Source of the DNA: Oenanthe sinensis
Taxonomy: Eukaryota; Streptophyta; Magnoliopsida; Apiales; Apiaceae
NCBI GenBank assembly: GCA_028671895.1
Contig: CM053802.1
Span: forward strand, 17,181,631-17,245,630
DNA: 64,000 bases
Direction of reading: 5' to 3'
This document shows, one piece after another, positions 12,960-24,135 of the stretch. The notes under the pieces are model-generated. The model did not search any database. It worked only from the letters and a program-made list of their open reading frames with translations, and was not told where the DNA came from. A program made the translations under genes and the position numbers. Positions within the stretch are counted from its first letter, which is position 1; every line of letters starts with the position of its first letter.

Positions 12960-14134
12960 AAGATCCTCTATGTGCTCATCCGCGTTTATCTTCTCTTCCT
13001 CGGTCTTCTCATCATCTCCGCCCTATTTTTGGGCATTCTCCTCAGCCTCTGAAGAGTCAAAGACCCGGTCATACTCGTCGAAGGCCTCACCAACCGAAAT
13101 ATCACAAGAATTGTCCTCACGGATAGTGGAGGTCTAAGCCAATGACTGACCCATGGGACAAAGGAATTCTGAGGGGACGAACAAGCCTTGTGCATCTTGA
13201 GGGTCTCTTGATCACCCACGCCCAAATGAAAGTTGATATTTTCAGCAGCTGCAAAACAAACAAGGAAATAAAAAATTGGACTCAGAAAAATCGAGGAAAA
13301 GTGAGTTAAGAAATTACCATTATCAGAAACATTAGAAAGGCCCACGACCTTTAAAGAAAACTCCTCCAAAAGCTTTCTATGGTGGGTCTAGCCCTTGTCC
13401 TAGCCCAAATCCGTAATTATTAATTTTTCTTCGAGAGTCTGCTGGATTAGACCCGCGTTCCCGTCTTTGACTTTGCAAAAGGTGTGTCTGAACAGGGTGC
13501 CCCAATCACCACCTTTCCACTCTAGGAATAGAAAATCCCTCTTCCACTCTTGGTTGGAATCAAATAGAGATTTGTTGCTAAAAATGGGGAATACACCTTG
13601 CCTATGGCTAATGTAAACCCATTATAACATCGAAGTTGGGTTATTTTTGAATTGGAAAATACTTCTAAAAACCACTACAGAAAGGGAATATTTTATCCTA
13701 AGGCACAAGACCATAAAACAAAGGAGAGTTTGCCACGAATTTAGGCTTAGCTGACATGGGCTGATCCTAACTACAGCAAAAAAAAGCCTAACAATGAACT
13801 CATGGAAAGGGAACCTAAACCCACCTAGAAGGGTGTCCCTAAACACACACAACTTATTGGGCCTCCAATAACAAGCCCGATCCTCAGGCTCGGCCAAAAC
13901 AAACATGTACCCAATGGGAAACTTGTACAACTTTGTGAATTTATCACAATGAAGCTGGTTAGTGAAAATGCTAGTATACCTAAAAGCGTCTAACTCCGCC
14001 AAAGTGAGGAATTCATCACCTATGGTCTGTAAAAAATTAGAAATTGAAGAAAACACCGAGTTTACAACAACTACATTACCTCTTTTGGCTGCCCTGGCAA
14101 GGAGTTTTTGTTGTGCAGCGTCTTGGTCCGCCAT
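12960..14134 (-). pseudogene. Antisense extra gene of the Tat element, PF04195-like, degenerate
   Basis: On the minus strand an ATG at 14134 opens a 170-codon frame to 13622. It contains GGFRFPFHEFIVRLF, then CQLSLNSWQTLLCFMVLCL and VFRSIFQFK. This pattern (F-x-P-x-x-F, then Q-L-x-x-N-x-W, then a hydrophobic helix) matches my memory of the 'putative gypsy type transposon' family (PF04195). Coding likeness continues past the stop (FLFLEWKGGDWGTLFRHTF near 13535-13480). A minus-strand frame at 13369-12986 contains a likely 69-nt intron (13249-13317, GT...TTTTGCAG) whose removal keeps frame. Extra antisense ORFs are known in Tat elements. The role is unknown, and the gene is broken by at least two stops. 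Confidence 0.6.
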
Positions 14135-14287
14135 TGATATACAACGGATGAAGGCTTGAGATGAAAAAGATAAAGATTGGCCGGAAAAGTCGCCGGAGAT
14201 TACTCTTATTAATAGAACTCTAGAGAGATATTTTTGGAAAGAAATCTACAAAGAAAGTAAGAAGTGAAAAATGAAGTTCCCACTTTA

Positions 14288-14300
14288 CTGATTTATAGCC
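14288..14300 (-). promoter_or_regulatory. TATA box for the antisense unit
   Basis: The minus strand reads GGCTATAAATCAG about 155 bases upstream of the antisense ATG at 14134. The leader between them is pyrimidine-rich and then has CTCCGGCGAC near 14190, like a plant 5' UTR. This suggests a separate antisense promoter; it is untested. Confidence 0.5.
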
Positions 14301-14434
14301 GATGAAAAAGGTAACTCGACCGTTTTACTTCCTATAAAAACAAGACCCATAAACTTAATTGGGCCAAGAGGACTTGTGGCCCAAAAAATCGATGTGGACA
14401 AAAATAGTTCAAGGGAAGAAGTGAGCCAAGACCT

Positions 14435-14905
14435 AAGAAGCCAATTGATGGCCTAAAATCGACCAAGAGTTCCATTCGACTAAAAGCCAATTGATGGATT
14501 AAAATTGACCAAGAGTCCCATTTGACTAAAAGTCAATTGATGGCTTAAAATCGACCAAGAGTTCCATTCGACTAAAAGCCAATTGATGGCCTAAAATCGA
14601 CCAAGAGTCTCATTCGACTAAAATCCAATTGATAGCTTAAAATCGTTCAAGAGTCCCATTCGACTAAAAGCCAATTGATGGCTTAAAATCGACCAAGAGT
14701 CTCATTCGACTAAAAGCCAATTGATGGCTTAAAATTGACCAAGAACCCCATTCGACTAGAAGCCAATTGATAACCTAAAATCAACCAAGAGTCCTATTCG
14801 ACTAAAATACAATTGATGGCTTAAAATCGACCAAGAACCTCATTCGACTAGAAGCTAGTTGATGGCCTAAAATCGACCAGGAGTCCCTATCGACTAGAGT
14901 CTTAG
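14435..14905 (+). repeat. Tandem array, 46-bp unit, about 10 copies
   Basis: The anchor GACCAAGAGT recurs at 14461, 14507 and 14553 and onward with a 46-bp period. Each unit carries AATCGACC and TTCGACTAAA and a CCAATTGATGG core. Units differ by a few substitutions. It lies between the antisense promoter and the polypurine tract, the place where Tat/Ogre elements usually keep tandem repeats. Confidence 0.9.
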
Positions 14906-15215
14906 AAGTGGCACAAAAATGATCAGGACCCTAGTCGAATTCGACCAGAAACCGAAGTTTGGCCAAGAATTGACCAGGAATCATGGTCGACTAAGAATCA
15001 CAAAGGAAATTCTGGTCTACCAAGAATCCATGTCGACCAGGATTCCAAGAGATGCCAAAACCGACTAGGATCCTAGTCGAATTCGACCAGGAACCCTGCT
15101 CGACCAGGATCCCCACGGGGAGCCTTGACCGACCCGGAACCCCTGTCGACCAGGACTCCAAGATAGCCTAGAAACGACCAGGATCCTGATCGAATTCGAC
15201 TAAGATTCCTGATCG
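14906..15215 (+). repeat. Degenerate repeats built on TCGACCAGGA
   Basis: Shorter irregular repeats continue the array, with recurring GTCGACCAGGAT and CCTAGTCGAATTCGACC blocks (for example near 14930, 15025, 15075, 15145 and 15180). The shared GTCGAC core suggests descent from the same motif as the 46-bp array. No coding frame is present. Confidence 0.7.
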
Positions 15216-15264
15216 AAAATAACTCAGAAGAATGCTAAAAAATCATTAAAAATGATTTAAATGG

Positions 15265-15595
15265 CAAGTAAATTATAAAAAAATCTCTATAACTAGAGGA
15301 AAATTCCTAGAAGTTAAGGAAAAATACTTGTGGGAATAAATAAATTATGGAAAATTCTCTATAAATAGAGGAAAATTCCTAGAAATTAAAGAAAAGTACA
15401 TGTAGGTACAAATAAATTATGGAAAATTCTCTATAAATAGAGAAAAAGTCCTAGAAATTAAGAAAAAAATACCCGTGGGTACAAATAAATTATGAAAAAT
15501 TCTCTATAAATAGAGGAAAATTCCTAGAAATTAAGAAAAAAAATACTTGTGGGTACAAAAAAAATGTGAAAAAATCTCCATGAATAAATGAAATT
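15265..15595 (+). repeat. Tandem array, about 72-bp unit, 4 to 5 copies
   Basis: AAAATTCTCTATAAATAGAG recurs at 15351, 15423 and 15496 (a 72-73 bp step), with a diverged first copy near 15281 and a decayed last one near 15570. Each unit includes TATAAATAGAG and TTCCTAGAAATTAA. Each unit therefore carries a TATA-like sequence. Confidence 0.85.
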
Positions 15596-15695
15596 GAGAG
15601 CAAAATAGAATTTAGCAAAATTCTGGAAGTTGTAAAATCGAACTTCAATAACAGATTCATGAACCTTAACTCCTACAAAGTGTTGCACACTTTAC

Positions 15696-15711
15696 AGAAG
15701 TTGGGGGCAAA
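15696..15711 (+). other. Polypurine tract of the Tat element
   Basis: AGAAGTTGGGGGCAAA lies directly before the LTR start TGATAGGGG at 15712. Confidence 0.75.
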
Positions 15712-15901
15712 TGATAGGGGTTAAAAATAAGCCCTGAAGACACAATTAATGTAGCATTAATTAGACCTAGTTTGGTCCAAAAGGGAAGCTCATTTAATGA
15801 GGCTCGAAGCCCTAATTATTAAATAAATTCATATTTAATTAATTAGCTAAATAGACAGCTAATTAATCATGTTCAACTACAAGAAAACTACTCCAAGGAA
15901 T

Positions 15902-16195
15902 TGAATGGTTTTGAGGCACAAACGCAGCGAAAAAATACGAAAATTAAACACAAAACATAATATAAATTGAAACTCTCCACAGGATCCATGCGGAAATAAA
16001 AGATTTAATTCAGAGATTAAAAACAAATACCTTAAAAAGCTTCAACAGTTCATCAATGGAAGATTAATGGAGGTTCAAAACTTATTTAATCACCACGTAT
16101 CCCGCTCACAAGATCTACGCTCTACGGTATCCACATGAACACTTTTAATAAATGATTGATGTTAACTAGCACCCGAAAACTGTTTTTTTTTTCTA

Positions 16196-16242
<47 letters not shown>

Positions 16243-17482
16243 CCCCCTTTTCTCAAAACGACTAGGGTTTTAGTAAAATATGTGTCTTATTATTAAATCA
16301 GCCCATAAAGAGATTATATAGAGAGAGAGGAATAAGTTTTCTAATTATAATCTAATTATAATTAATACTAATCCAAAATTCCAAATTATTTAATTAAGTC
16401 TCACTTAATTAATTACTAATTTTGGAATTAGTTTAAGTAATTCATTTATTCTATTTATATAATTAATTAAGTCATACTTAATTAATATCATAATTAAAAT
16501 AAATTACTTATATAATTTAAATTATTTATCCTTCAAGCATTCTTTGTGTGTGACCCTGTAGGTTATTATTACGTTGGCAACAATTTTAATATCTAATTTA
16601 AATTATAAACAATGAGCGGCATCTAGTAATACATCATTGTTATCCAAGTAATAATAATAAAATCAGTGATTTGATTAAGTCTTTCATGAATAATGTTCCA
16701 TGTAATATAATCTCTTTAACCTTATATTATATATCAAACTCGAGGCATGTATCGTGTCATCCTCTTCAACGTTTAATCCGGGTTTCCTTAATCAATGAGT
16801 AGACTATTAAACAAATCAACATTTGAGCACGCCCATGTATTTTATAGTCTCACTCAATCAAGAGGCCAATAATATCATTCCTAAATAGGAAGGTTAAATC
16901 ATTTATCTATCATTCATATTTCTCATACGATTCATAGTATATCCAATGTCCACTTTTATCATCACCCGGTTAAAGGTAACTTTTAGTGTAATCAAAGTAT
17001 ATTAATTCTCGTATATAAATATAATGATTTCAAGTCAAGGGATCATTACATCATTATCATAGTGAGAATTTCTTATGACACTTATTAACATGTAGAATCT
17101 CACGGCGGGTCATTCCAGTGTCATTCATTGAGACATGCACTTATGTTCTTGACTTTAGTATCACCATACATATGACCAATGAGATGTGGTCATCTGTCAT
17201 CAAACATACTAGTCTTATTACATTATTATTGTCCTTATATAATAATACTCGACTAGGAAATTCTAGGAATAAGATACTATTCATATAATCTCATTTTTAA
17301 GTCATATGCTTAAAGATATATAATACGTATCAAAATTCTAAGGACATTTATTATGTTTTCAATTTATTACGCAGTAAATAAAACATAATAAATAAATAAT
17401 AATCAATAAAACATAATCCTTAATAATAAAATATTTTCCTTAAAATATATAAGTAATTGTCTCTAGGGCATAATTACTAACA
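15902..17482 (-). mobile_element. Solo LTR of a Ty1/copia element inside the Tat 3' LTR
   Basis: On the minus strand it begins TGTTAGTAATTATGCCCTAG and ends near ACCATTCA. Target copies are GGAAT (15897-15901) and GGAGT (17483-17487), four of five bases matching. The start resembles many plant copia LTRs of the TGTTGGAATTATGCCCTAGAG kind. No primer site, polypurine tract or coding region is present, so this is a solo LTR of 1581 bp, a large size. Confidence 0.75.
16195..16242. repeat. Compound microsatellite (CT)n(AT)n
   Basis: About 13 CT repeats run directly into 11 AT repeats inside the solo LTR. Confidence 0.95.
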
Positions 17483-17805
17483 GGAGTAACTCCCAAGACA
17501 CCTCAATCAACAAGGAAATATATTCCTACATGGAAACTACTTCTATCACAAGAAGGATCCAGAATCCTTCAAGGACATGTCTTGCCCGCCAAGGTTCTTA
17601 ACCCTAATATGATTCTAAGACTACACACGTCTATATAAAGGGCCTAACCCCTCATTCTTAGAAATACATCTAGCTTGATTCTCATACGCACTGAAATACG
17701 TAGGCATCTTATTAGGATAGAACTAAGTCATGAGCGCAATCATTAAAGCTCGATAAGCTCTAACACACATCACAATTAATATACCCTAGTTTTTAATCCA
17801 TAACA

Positions 17806-20107
17806 AGTTTCAAGTCTGAATCTTCTATATCAAGAATTAAAGTAAATGATATGAATGATAAGATGGAGAAGATGGAGAAATCATTTAAAGAAATGGTTGA
17901 AAGCAATGCTTCTCTATAACAGAATCAAACCGAAATCAATAATATGGTGGAGGTTTTGTATAAGAACAAGCATATTGATAGATTTCCAGAAGATGTGCCA
18001 CTCCATGACTTGACTCCATTTCAAGTGGACATCTTCTATCAAGCCAAGGCCAAGCCAGAAGCAGCTGAAGCTCTTACTATTGCACAACTAAATGAGAAGG
18101 TTGAGAAGCTGTTATCAGATTAACAGACTCCTGCTAACACAGTTTTTGAAGTGGTGTCTAGTGTGAATTATCTGTAAAAAGATATTGACACTTCCATGAC
18201 AACACATGGCATCACTTTTCAACAAGTCACAAATCAACTGGCCAACTTCAGACTCTACTTTCTTCAATGACTGTTCCTGGTCAAGCACCTCAAGTGAAAG
18301 TCCCAACTCAACTAAAGTCATCTCACTCTTCATTCCTACCTAGGTACCAAGATATCAACCCTAAGGGGGAGAAAGAAAGAAGGGAGAAGATTGAAGCTGA
18401 AAGGCAAAAAGAAGTAATGAGAAAATTAAGGGAAGATGTGACTAAGCCTAATACAAACAAGGAGTTTTTACAGACCTTGAAGACCATCAAGGCACATGTG
18501 AAAGGACATCATTGGAATTACAAGAAAATTCTTGACAAGGTCATCATTCAAGTTAGAGGGGTAAAGTATGATGCAAATAACAGAAAGATATGCAAGGATC
18601 CTGTAATGCAGTTGGAAACTGGCTACTTTAAACTGTCAATTATTGTCTTCAATCATTTATCATATACTTAATTGAAGTGTCTTCACAAATCCATAGAAAT
18701 AGTGATCGAGGAAGATGAAGAATTGAAAAACTCAGTGATAGGTCCTCTACTATCTACTGCACTTCTTGAGGCCTTCTACAACCCTGGTGAAGTGATGTAC
18801 ATGTCTAGGGTAAACAAATTGGCTCACTTCATAATTCCTCAACATCTCAATCAAGGAAACAGAAGTCAAGTCATCGGCTTAATTGATTTACTTAAGAGGA
18901 AGGAGGTCAAGCAAGAAGATGATATAATAATTCTGAAGAAGTTGTAGAAATTCATAAACAGTGAAATGACAGAATTTGATACTCAAGAGCTAAAGAAGAA
19001 GAAAGATGATGATGACAGAGATCAAGAAAAGAAAGATAAAAAGCCTGATTCTATGAGTGATAAGGATGGAAAGAAAGATGAAAAATCCAAGAAAGATGGA
19101 GATGAAAAGAAAAAGAGAGATGATTCAAACAAAGAGAAGAAATATGAAAGGAAAAAACAAACAAAGCAACAAGTTGTTGATAGTCATGTTAGTGAACCTA
19201 CCTCAATTCAGGGTACTAATATGGCTCCAATAGCTTCTGAAATTGCTATTGTCCCAAAATCCAAATCACCAAAGAGACATCTTGTCAAGGTGAATGCAAA
19301 TGGAGTGATAAGGAGTGAAATCAAAGGAAACAACTTCAAAAATCTAAAATCCTGCTGAAGAATTCCAGTAAATGAAGCCATCAAAATGAAAGTCAAGCAT
19401 TCTGCTAGTTCTTCACTAGTCAGATATCCCAAATAGAGAAAACAGATTATTATTCCTGACAAAGGTCTGCCAGTACAACCAATCCAGGAGGTAGTTGAGC
19501 AAAACAAACTATATCTCAAATAATGGATAACTAACAGAATCTGTAAAGTTGAAATGAGAGATAGAAATATATTCATAACTATGGTTGATGGAGAAGAAAG
19601 GCCATTCTATTATGACAACTCAGCCTCTACTACTCATGATATCAAGAGAGTGATTAGTCTCTTCGATAAAAGAATTGTATGGTAAACAAACTCAAGATGA
19701 TTGAAGTGGCTGAGTACTTAGTAATGAAATATCAAAAGAAGATTGACAAAGTGGAATACATAAAGAGGATGACTGAGAAGAAGTTGAAGGAAGATGCAGA
19801 GATAAAAAGATTAGATGTTGAATTAAGAAGACGAGGTAAATGCAGAGTTTTCAAAGATCCTGACAGAGTTGAATTTAAACTCAGAAATGGAGTAACCACA
19901 AAACTCAGACTCAAGTTTGTCAAGAACTATCCAATTGAATCTCTCAAAATTGCAGCTGATATATTGGAAAATGCAATCTTAATTAAAGAGATAATTGTCA
20001 GGTAGAAGATTCTTCAAGCCATTGAAAAGATCAAACAAAGAGAAGAGAAATAGAAGAAAGCCATATATGATCAATTCATGGCATCTCAGAATCAAAATCA
20101 AAGGTAG
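17806..20107 (+). pseudogene. Sirevirus env-like ORF, second part after the Tat insertion
   Basis: Sequence after the 3' LTR of the inserted Tat element continues the same charged, coiled-coil-like ORF. It has an MNDKMEKMEKSF stretch near 17850, a Gln/Lys-rich piece at 18267-18671, a helical piece at 18672-18947, a Lys/Asp-rich low-complexity segment (KKKDDDDRDQEKKDKK, near 19000) and a last open piece at 19679-20005. A stop at 20105-20107 lies shortly before the polypurine tract. Several in-frame stops (18121, 18671, 18947, 20005) show decay. The lysine-rich tail could be nucleic-acid binding in the living family, but nothing here proves a role. Confidence 0.6.
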
Positions 20108-20144
20108 ACTTGCTATCTTGTATTAATTTATGAAATTATCTTTT

Positions 20145-20161
20145 CCCAAATTGGGGGAGAT
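20145..20161 (+). other. Polypurine tract of the Sirevirus-like element
   Basis: CCCAAATTGGGGGAGAT lies directly before the LTR start TGTTGGAT. This G-rich purine tract is the expected primer site for plus-strand DNA synthesis. Confidence 0.75.
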
Positions 20162-21280
20162 TGTTGGATAAAATCAAGCCTACCATAGTTAATTATTTGT
20201 CTTGATGTAATACATGTAAAGCTTCTGTATTAGGATGTGTACTTAGTATGTCTTAATGTACTTACAGATAGAAGCATATTTCTATTGTGAATTGAATGTG
20301 TAAATACGAGTCAAGAATAAAGGTTGATAGAAGATTCAAGTCTGAATCATGCATCAAATAAATGAAGACTTCATCAAATAAGATTTGCAGTAGAAAATGC
20401 TCCAAGTCAAGTATGTGATCGAGAAATCATTCTGATAGAGAAGTCTCATGTGAAGTTGATAGAGAAGTCTCATAATACTCAAGTAACTCAGTAGTCGATC
20501 GAGAAGTTAGAAGTGATCGAGAAGTCAAAAAAACTGTAGTTATTTGAGAAGTGTGAAATGTGATTCATTCGAGAAGTCCGGTTAAACAAATCGAGAAGTT
20601 AGTTGAAGGGATCAATCAAGAAGTTACAGGGCTGAACTAATCGAGAAGTTATCAAATGAAGTATGCAATCGAGAAGTCTAGTCATTCGAGAAGTAAGTAT
20701 GTGAAGACTGACGAGAAGTCTCTGCAGTACCTGATCGAGAAGTCAATCACCATGAATTCTCGAAGAAAATTCAAGAGAGTATTCAATTGATTCAAAGAGT
20801 TAAATTCAAGGAGATTTGCAGAAGAACAAGACAAGTAAGTTGAAGCATTGTCATGATCAGGTCAGTTCAACATGTGAAGATAATGACAAGTCAACAATGA
20901 AGCTTGAAGGAATAATAAGACAAAGATAGAAGATAGAAAGTAGATGATACAGAATGTCAAAGAAAAAGACTTAGCTCGAAATAGAATCGAATAAAATGTA
21001 AAGTTTCATTTGTCTATTTCTAGTTATAGTATAAATGACTGTGAAAGCATGTGCACCAAGATATGTTGTCTATTTAGTAGAATGCACAGCTTCACAGTTC
21101 AGTGTGTTGAATAATTTTTCATACCTTGTTTTCTTTCAAGAACAAGAAGCTGAGATTCAAATCAAAATCTCAGATTTGTAGCAATTTCATTCTAATACAA
21201 TTAGTTTAAAAGTTAATCTGTGTGTTTGTTTATTCTATTCCGCATAATTATGATAAACATTATATAGATTAACCTACCTA
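20162..21280 (+). repeat. 3' LTR of the Sirevirus-like element
   Basis: It begins TGTTGGATAAAATC right after the polypurine tract and is about 1.1 kb long, which is usual for Sirevirus LTRs. From 20410 to 20770 it is filled with about a dozen dispersed copies of a TCGAGAAGT-type motif, some diverged. A promoter-like stretch with TATAAATG lies near 21030. The end is placed at a CCTACA near 21278 but could differ by tens of bases, because neither the 5' LTR nor the target duplication is visible. Confidence 0.7.
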
Positions 21281-24118
21281 CAAACAAGTTAGCATATCAG
21301 TCTATTAATCAAATCTAACATAAAACAAAAGAAGTTTGAAATAGTTGAAACCATACACTCACCCCGGTATAGTTTCTGGTAGCTCTCATTTCTAACAGAC
21401 ATGTTTTGACCATACACAAATTCCAAGACAAAATTATGCAGCGCACATATGTTTGGTAATATATACGCATTTACAGTAAGCGTATTTATAAAATAAATAA
21501 AACCGAACATGCAATCTTGAAATGCGTTTTTGATATAAAAAATATACTTTCAACAAACCACGCATGTCCAACATGCATACTTCAAACACGCATGTCTAAC
21601 ATGCGCATTTGCGAGGGTCACACTTATATGGATTGGTATTTGGGTAAATTTTTCTCCGGAAGAGGTGTTTATGGCTTTCGCCCACTAGAATATGCAAGTA
21701 CATGCAATATATTCTCTGATGAAAATGTCTCCTTAAAACTGTTATCGACCAAACTTTTGTGAAAAATGTTTATAAGAAAATAGAAAATGCCGTTTACATT
21801 GCTTTTCTAAATAAATTCAACTTGACCAAGTTATTTTGCTTTATTGACTGTATTTTTTTAAGATTGACTAAATGCTGTAAAATTTTCTTATAAATTATAT
21901 ATTGTATAATAAATTATTTACATATTTAAAAATTAGACTAAATAAATATTAATTTATATAATAATTTTTACAATCATATCTTTTATACATAGAAATCTGT
22001 TTGTAACTTCATGAATATAACTCCTATTTTGAGCACAATTAATTGTTTATATTTTATATTTTTTTGACTTTATATGCTTTATATTTTATTTTATTTTTCA
22101 TTAAATATTTTTTAAATTTGTGTGCAATGTAAAATTTTGGCTAATAATTTTGTTCAACTTAATTATTATTATCTTTTATCTTTATTAAATATTATAGAAA
22201 CATCAAATTTATGTTCAATTATAAAATTTAAATTATATTTCAATAATTATTTGAAAAAATCAATATACACAATAATAAAATTAGCTTAATTCATGATCAA
22301 ACATAAAATTTTATTTTTTAATAATTATTTGAAAAAATCAAATATAAAAAATAATTAGGACTATAAACTAGTTTTATGGATATTATATATTGGTTGGAAA
22401 ATGTATATACTAATATATATTTAAATTATTTGAATACTCCTTTTTTTATATAATGTTTTATTTTATTCTAATATTAAGATTAATTTTACTTTTTTTGAAA
22501 TTAATTTTAAATTAAGTTTTTTTGTAGTTGTCAGAAATCTAACTTTAATTCCTTTTATTAATTATAATAATAACTAAATCGACTATATTAACTGCAAAAT
22601 TATATATAGAATATAATATACATTATTAATAAATTTAAATTAGTTGATAATATACATTATTAATAAATTTAAATTAGTTGATAATAATTCAAAAAAATTT
22701 GGTTGATATCGAGAGAGTCTTAAAAGTATATTTCAAAGTAAAACATTCATTAATATAAATTGTTTGTTAGCATTTTACGATAAAATTAGTTATATAAAAA
22801 AAATTATTTAATCTTTTTAATGATAATTTTAAATAAATGTTATTAAAATGTATAAATAACTATATTTATAAACAAAGTAACTAATATTGTAATTGTCCAA
22901 AGAAACATCTCCGTCTAATTACTAACAAGTAAAATTATGGGCTACTTTGGTAAAAAAAAAAAAAAAGTAACAACACTATTATACGGCACTAAGTTTGCAT
23001 ATGAAATAATGTTAAAAGTATTTAAGGCTAAATGATCACTATATATACTATATTGTATATTAATGTAAATAACTAAAATTTTATATTAAATTAATTTGCT
23101 TATAACAAAAGGTTTTCTTAATGTTTATTTCTAATAATATTTTTCTTCTCCAAAAAATTACTATCCAATTGTGTTATGTTTTATTTTATTTCATTTCTTA
23201 ATAAACTTAAAAGAGGTTAAAATCAAATTACATCGTGTTAATATTTAACAATATTTTGAATTTTTATTTAGAGAAAATGATATTATATTTTATATAAAAG
23301 ATTTGATTATCAGAATTCTAAAACTTTGATGTACTTGCATGTTTATCCATTTTTACAGCTTTATTCCGTTCATATTTTAGAAATGAAATAATATTATATT
23401 TGTTAATAAGTGATTGAAAATCAAATTAATGATTCAAAAAGTTATATGAAAATTAAAAAAGACATTTCAATATTTATAAGATACAATAAAATGTACTGTA
23501 TCTAAATTAATTACCCATTTTAATGTTATATATATACTAACTTATATTCCGTGTAATGCGAACTATTTTAGTTTTTTAATATTTTTAATATGATTTATTT
23601 GTATTTATTTTTTAATAGGATAATATTTTGTATTTTGTATAGAAATGTATTTTAGTTAGAAAATTAATGTGTGTTTTGTGTTAGTATCTAAACTACTATG
23701 TTATTATATTATAAATAAAATAAAGTATATATGTTTAATTTATTTTTTAAAAAAATTACTTACAATTTTTTGAAAAGCGTTGCACCAACCAAATAAACCT
23801 ATGATCGCTTATATTATGCAGTATAGATAATAGTGTATACATTAAATATAAGAAACATGTCATTGGTATATTGGAAGGGCTAATGGCATACGTAGAATCC
23901 ACCTAGGTTACTATCACCACCATTTTACCATTTTGAACTTGGTACTATCCTTATAAAAAAAATAGTAAAAATACAAACAAAACGATAAAAATCGAACAGG
24001 CTGCTAACTGCTCTCCGTAGGCCACGTATCACTATGTATTAGCCACATTTTCCGAACTGTGAGACGTGGCACAAGCCTCACCCCTCTTCATAAAGCCTAA
24101 CAAAAATGTGTGTACGTT
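21281..24118. other. AT-rich intergenic region
   Basis: No gene is supported here. Short ORFs are random-looking. A perfect 34-bp tandem duplication lies at 22613-22680, an A15 run near 22960, and near 21530-21610 there are repeated CATGTCNAACATGC-type words. The region probably holds decayed repeats I cannot classify. Confidence 0.5.
22613..22680. repeat. Perfect 34-bp tandem duplication
   Basis: The unit starting ATAATATACATTATT occurs twice in direct succession (22613 and 22647) without visible mismatch. Confidence 0.9.
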
Positions 24119-24135
24119 ATTATTACTATATATAG
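24019..24135 (+). promoter_or_regulatory. Promoter region of the DOG1-like gene
   Basis: A TATA box (TATATATAG) sits near 24127-24135, about 100 bases before the ATG. Upstream are GCCACGTATC (24021) and GACGTGGCAC (24063). Both hold ACGT cores, the second being close to an ABA-response element. ABA-linked control would suit the family but is only an inference from two short motifs. Confidence 0.5.

Larger units (their letters stand above)
6453..17805 (+). mobile_element. Ty3/gypsy retrotransposon of the Tat lineage, nested in the Sirevirus env-like ORF
   Basis: Both LTRs start with TGNTA and end ATAAC(A/T). The flanking 5-bp target copies are AGTTC (6448-6452) and AGTTT (17806-17810). The order is LTR, primer site, gag, protease, RT, RNase H, a second archaeal-type RNase H, integrase, an antisense gene-like unit, tandem repeats, polypurine tract and LTR. 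A second RNase H before integrase, and extra ORFs or tandem repeats between pol and the 3' LTR, are known features of the Tat/Ogre group. Without the inserted solo LTR the element is about 9.8 kb. Coding regions are broken throughout. Confidence 0.88.
15712..17805 (+). repeat. 3' LTR of the Tat element, split by a solo LTR
   Basis: The LTR occupies 15712-15901 and 17483-17805. The two parts join at CCAAGGA(A/G)TAAC, the sequence found uninterrupted in the 5' LTR near 6630. The end CATAACA at 17805 is followed by the target copy AGTTT. A TATATAAAG box is near 17632. Confidence 0.85.
1..21280 (+). mobile_element. Sirevirus-like Ty1/copia retrotransposon, 5' end outside the window
   Basis: From left to right this holds the end of gag/protease, integrase, RT and RNase H (to 3262), a spacer, an env-like ORF, a polypurine tract and a 3' LTR that starts with TGTTGGAT at 20162. 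An extra env-like ORF downstream of copia pol is the hallmark of the Sirevirus (SIRE/Maximus) lineage. The env-like ORF is interrupted by a whole Ty3/gypsy element at 6453-17805. All frames carry stops or frameshifts, so the element is dead. The right LTR edge near 21280 is approximate, because the 5' LTR needed for comparison is not in the window. Confidence 0.85.

Noticed and set aside
14030..14085. A 53-nt GT-AG intron near the start of the antisense frame
   Set aside because: It is below the usual plant intron minimum and its removal shifts the frame; the unspliced frame reads on well.
21517..21762. 81-codon frame after the Sirevirus LTR
   Set aside because: It carries repeated CATGC words and has no similarity I recognise; likely chance.
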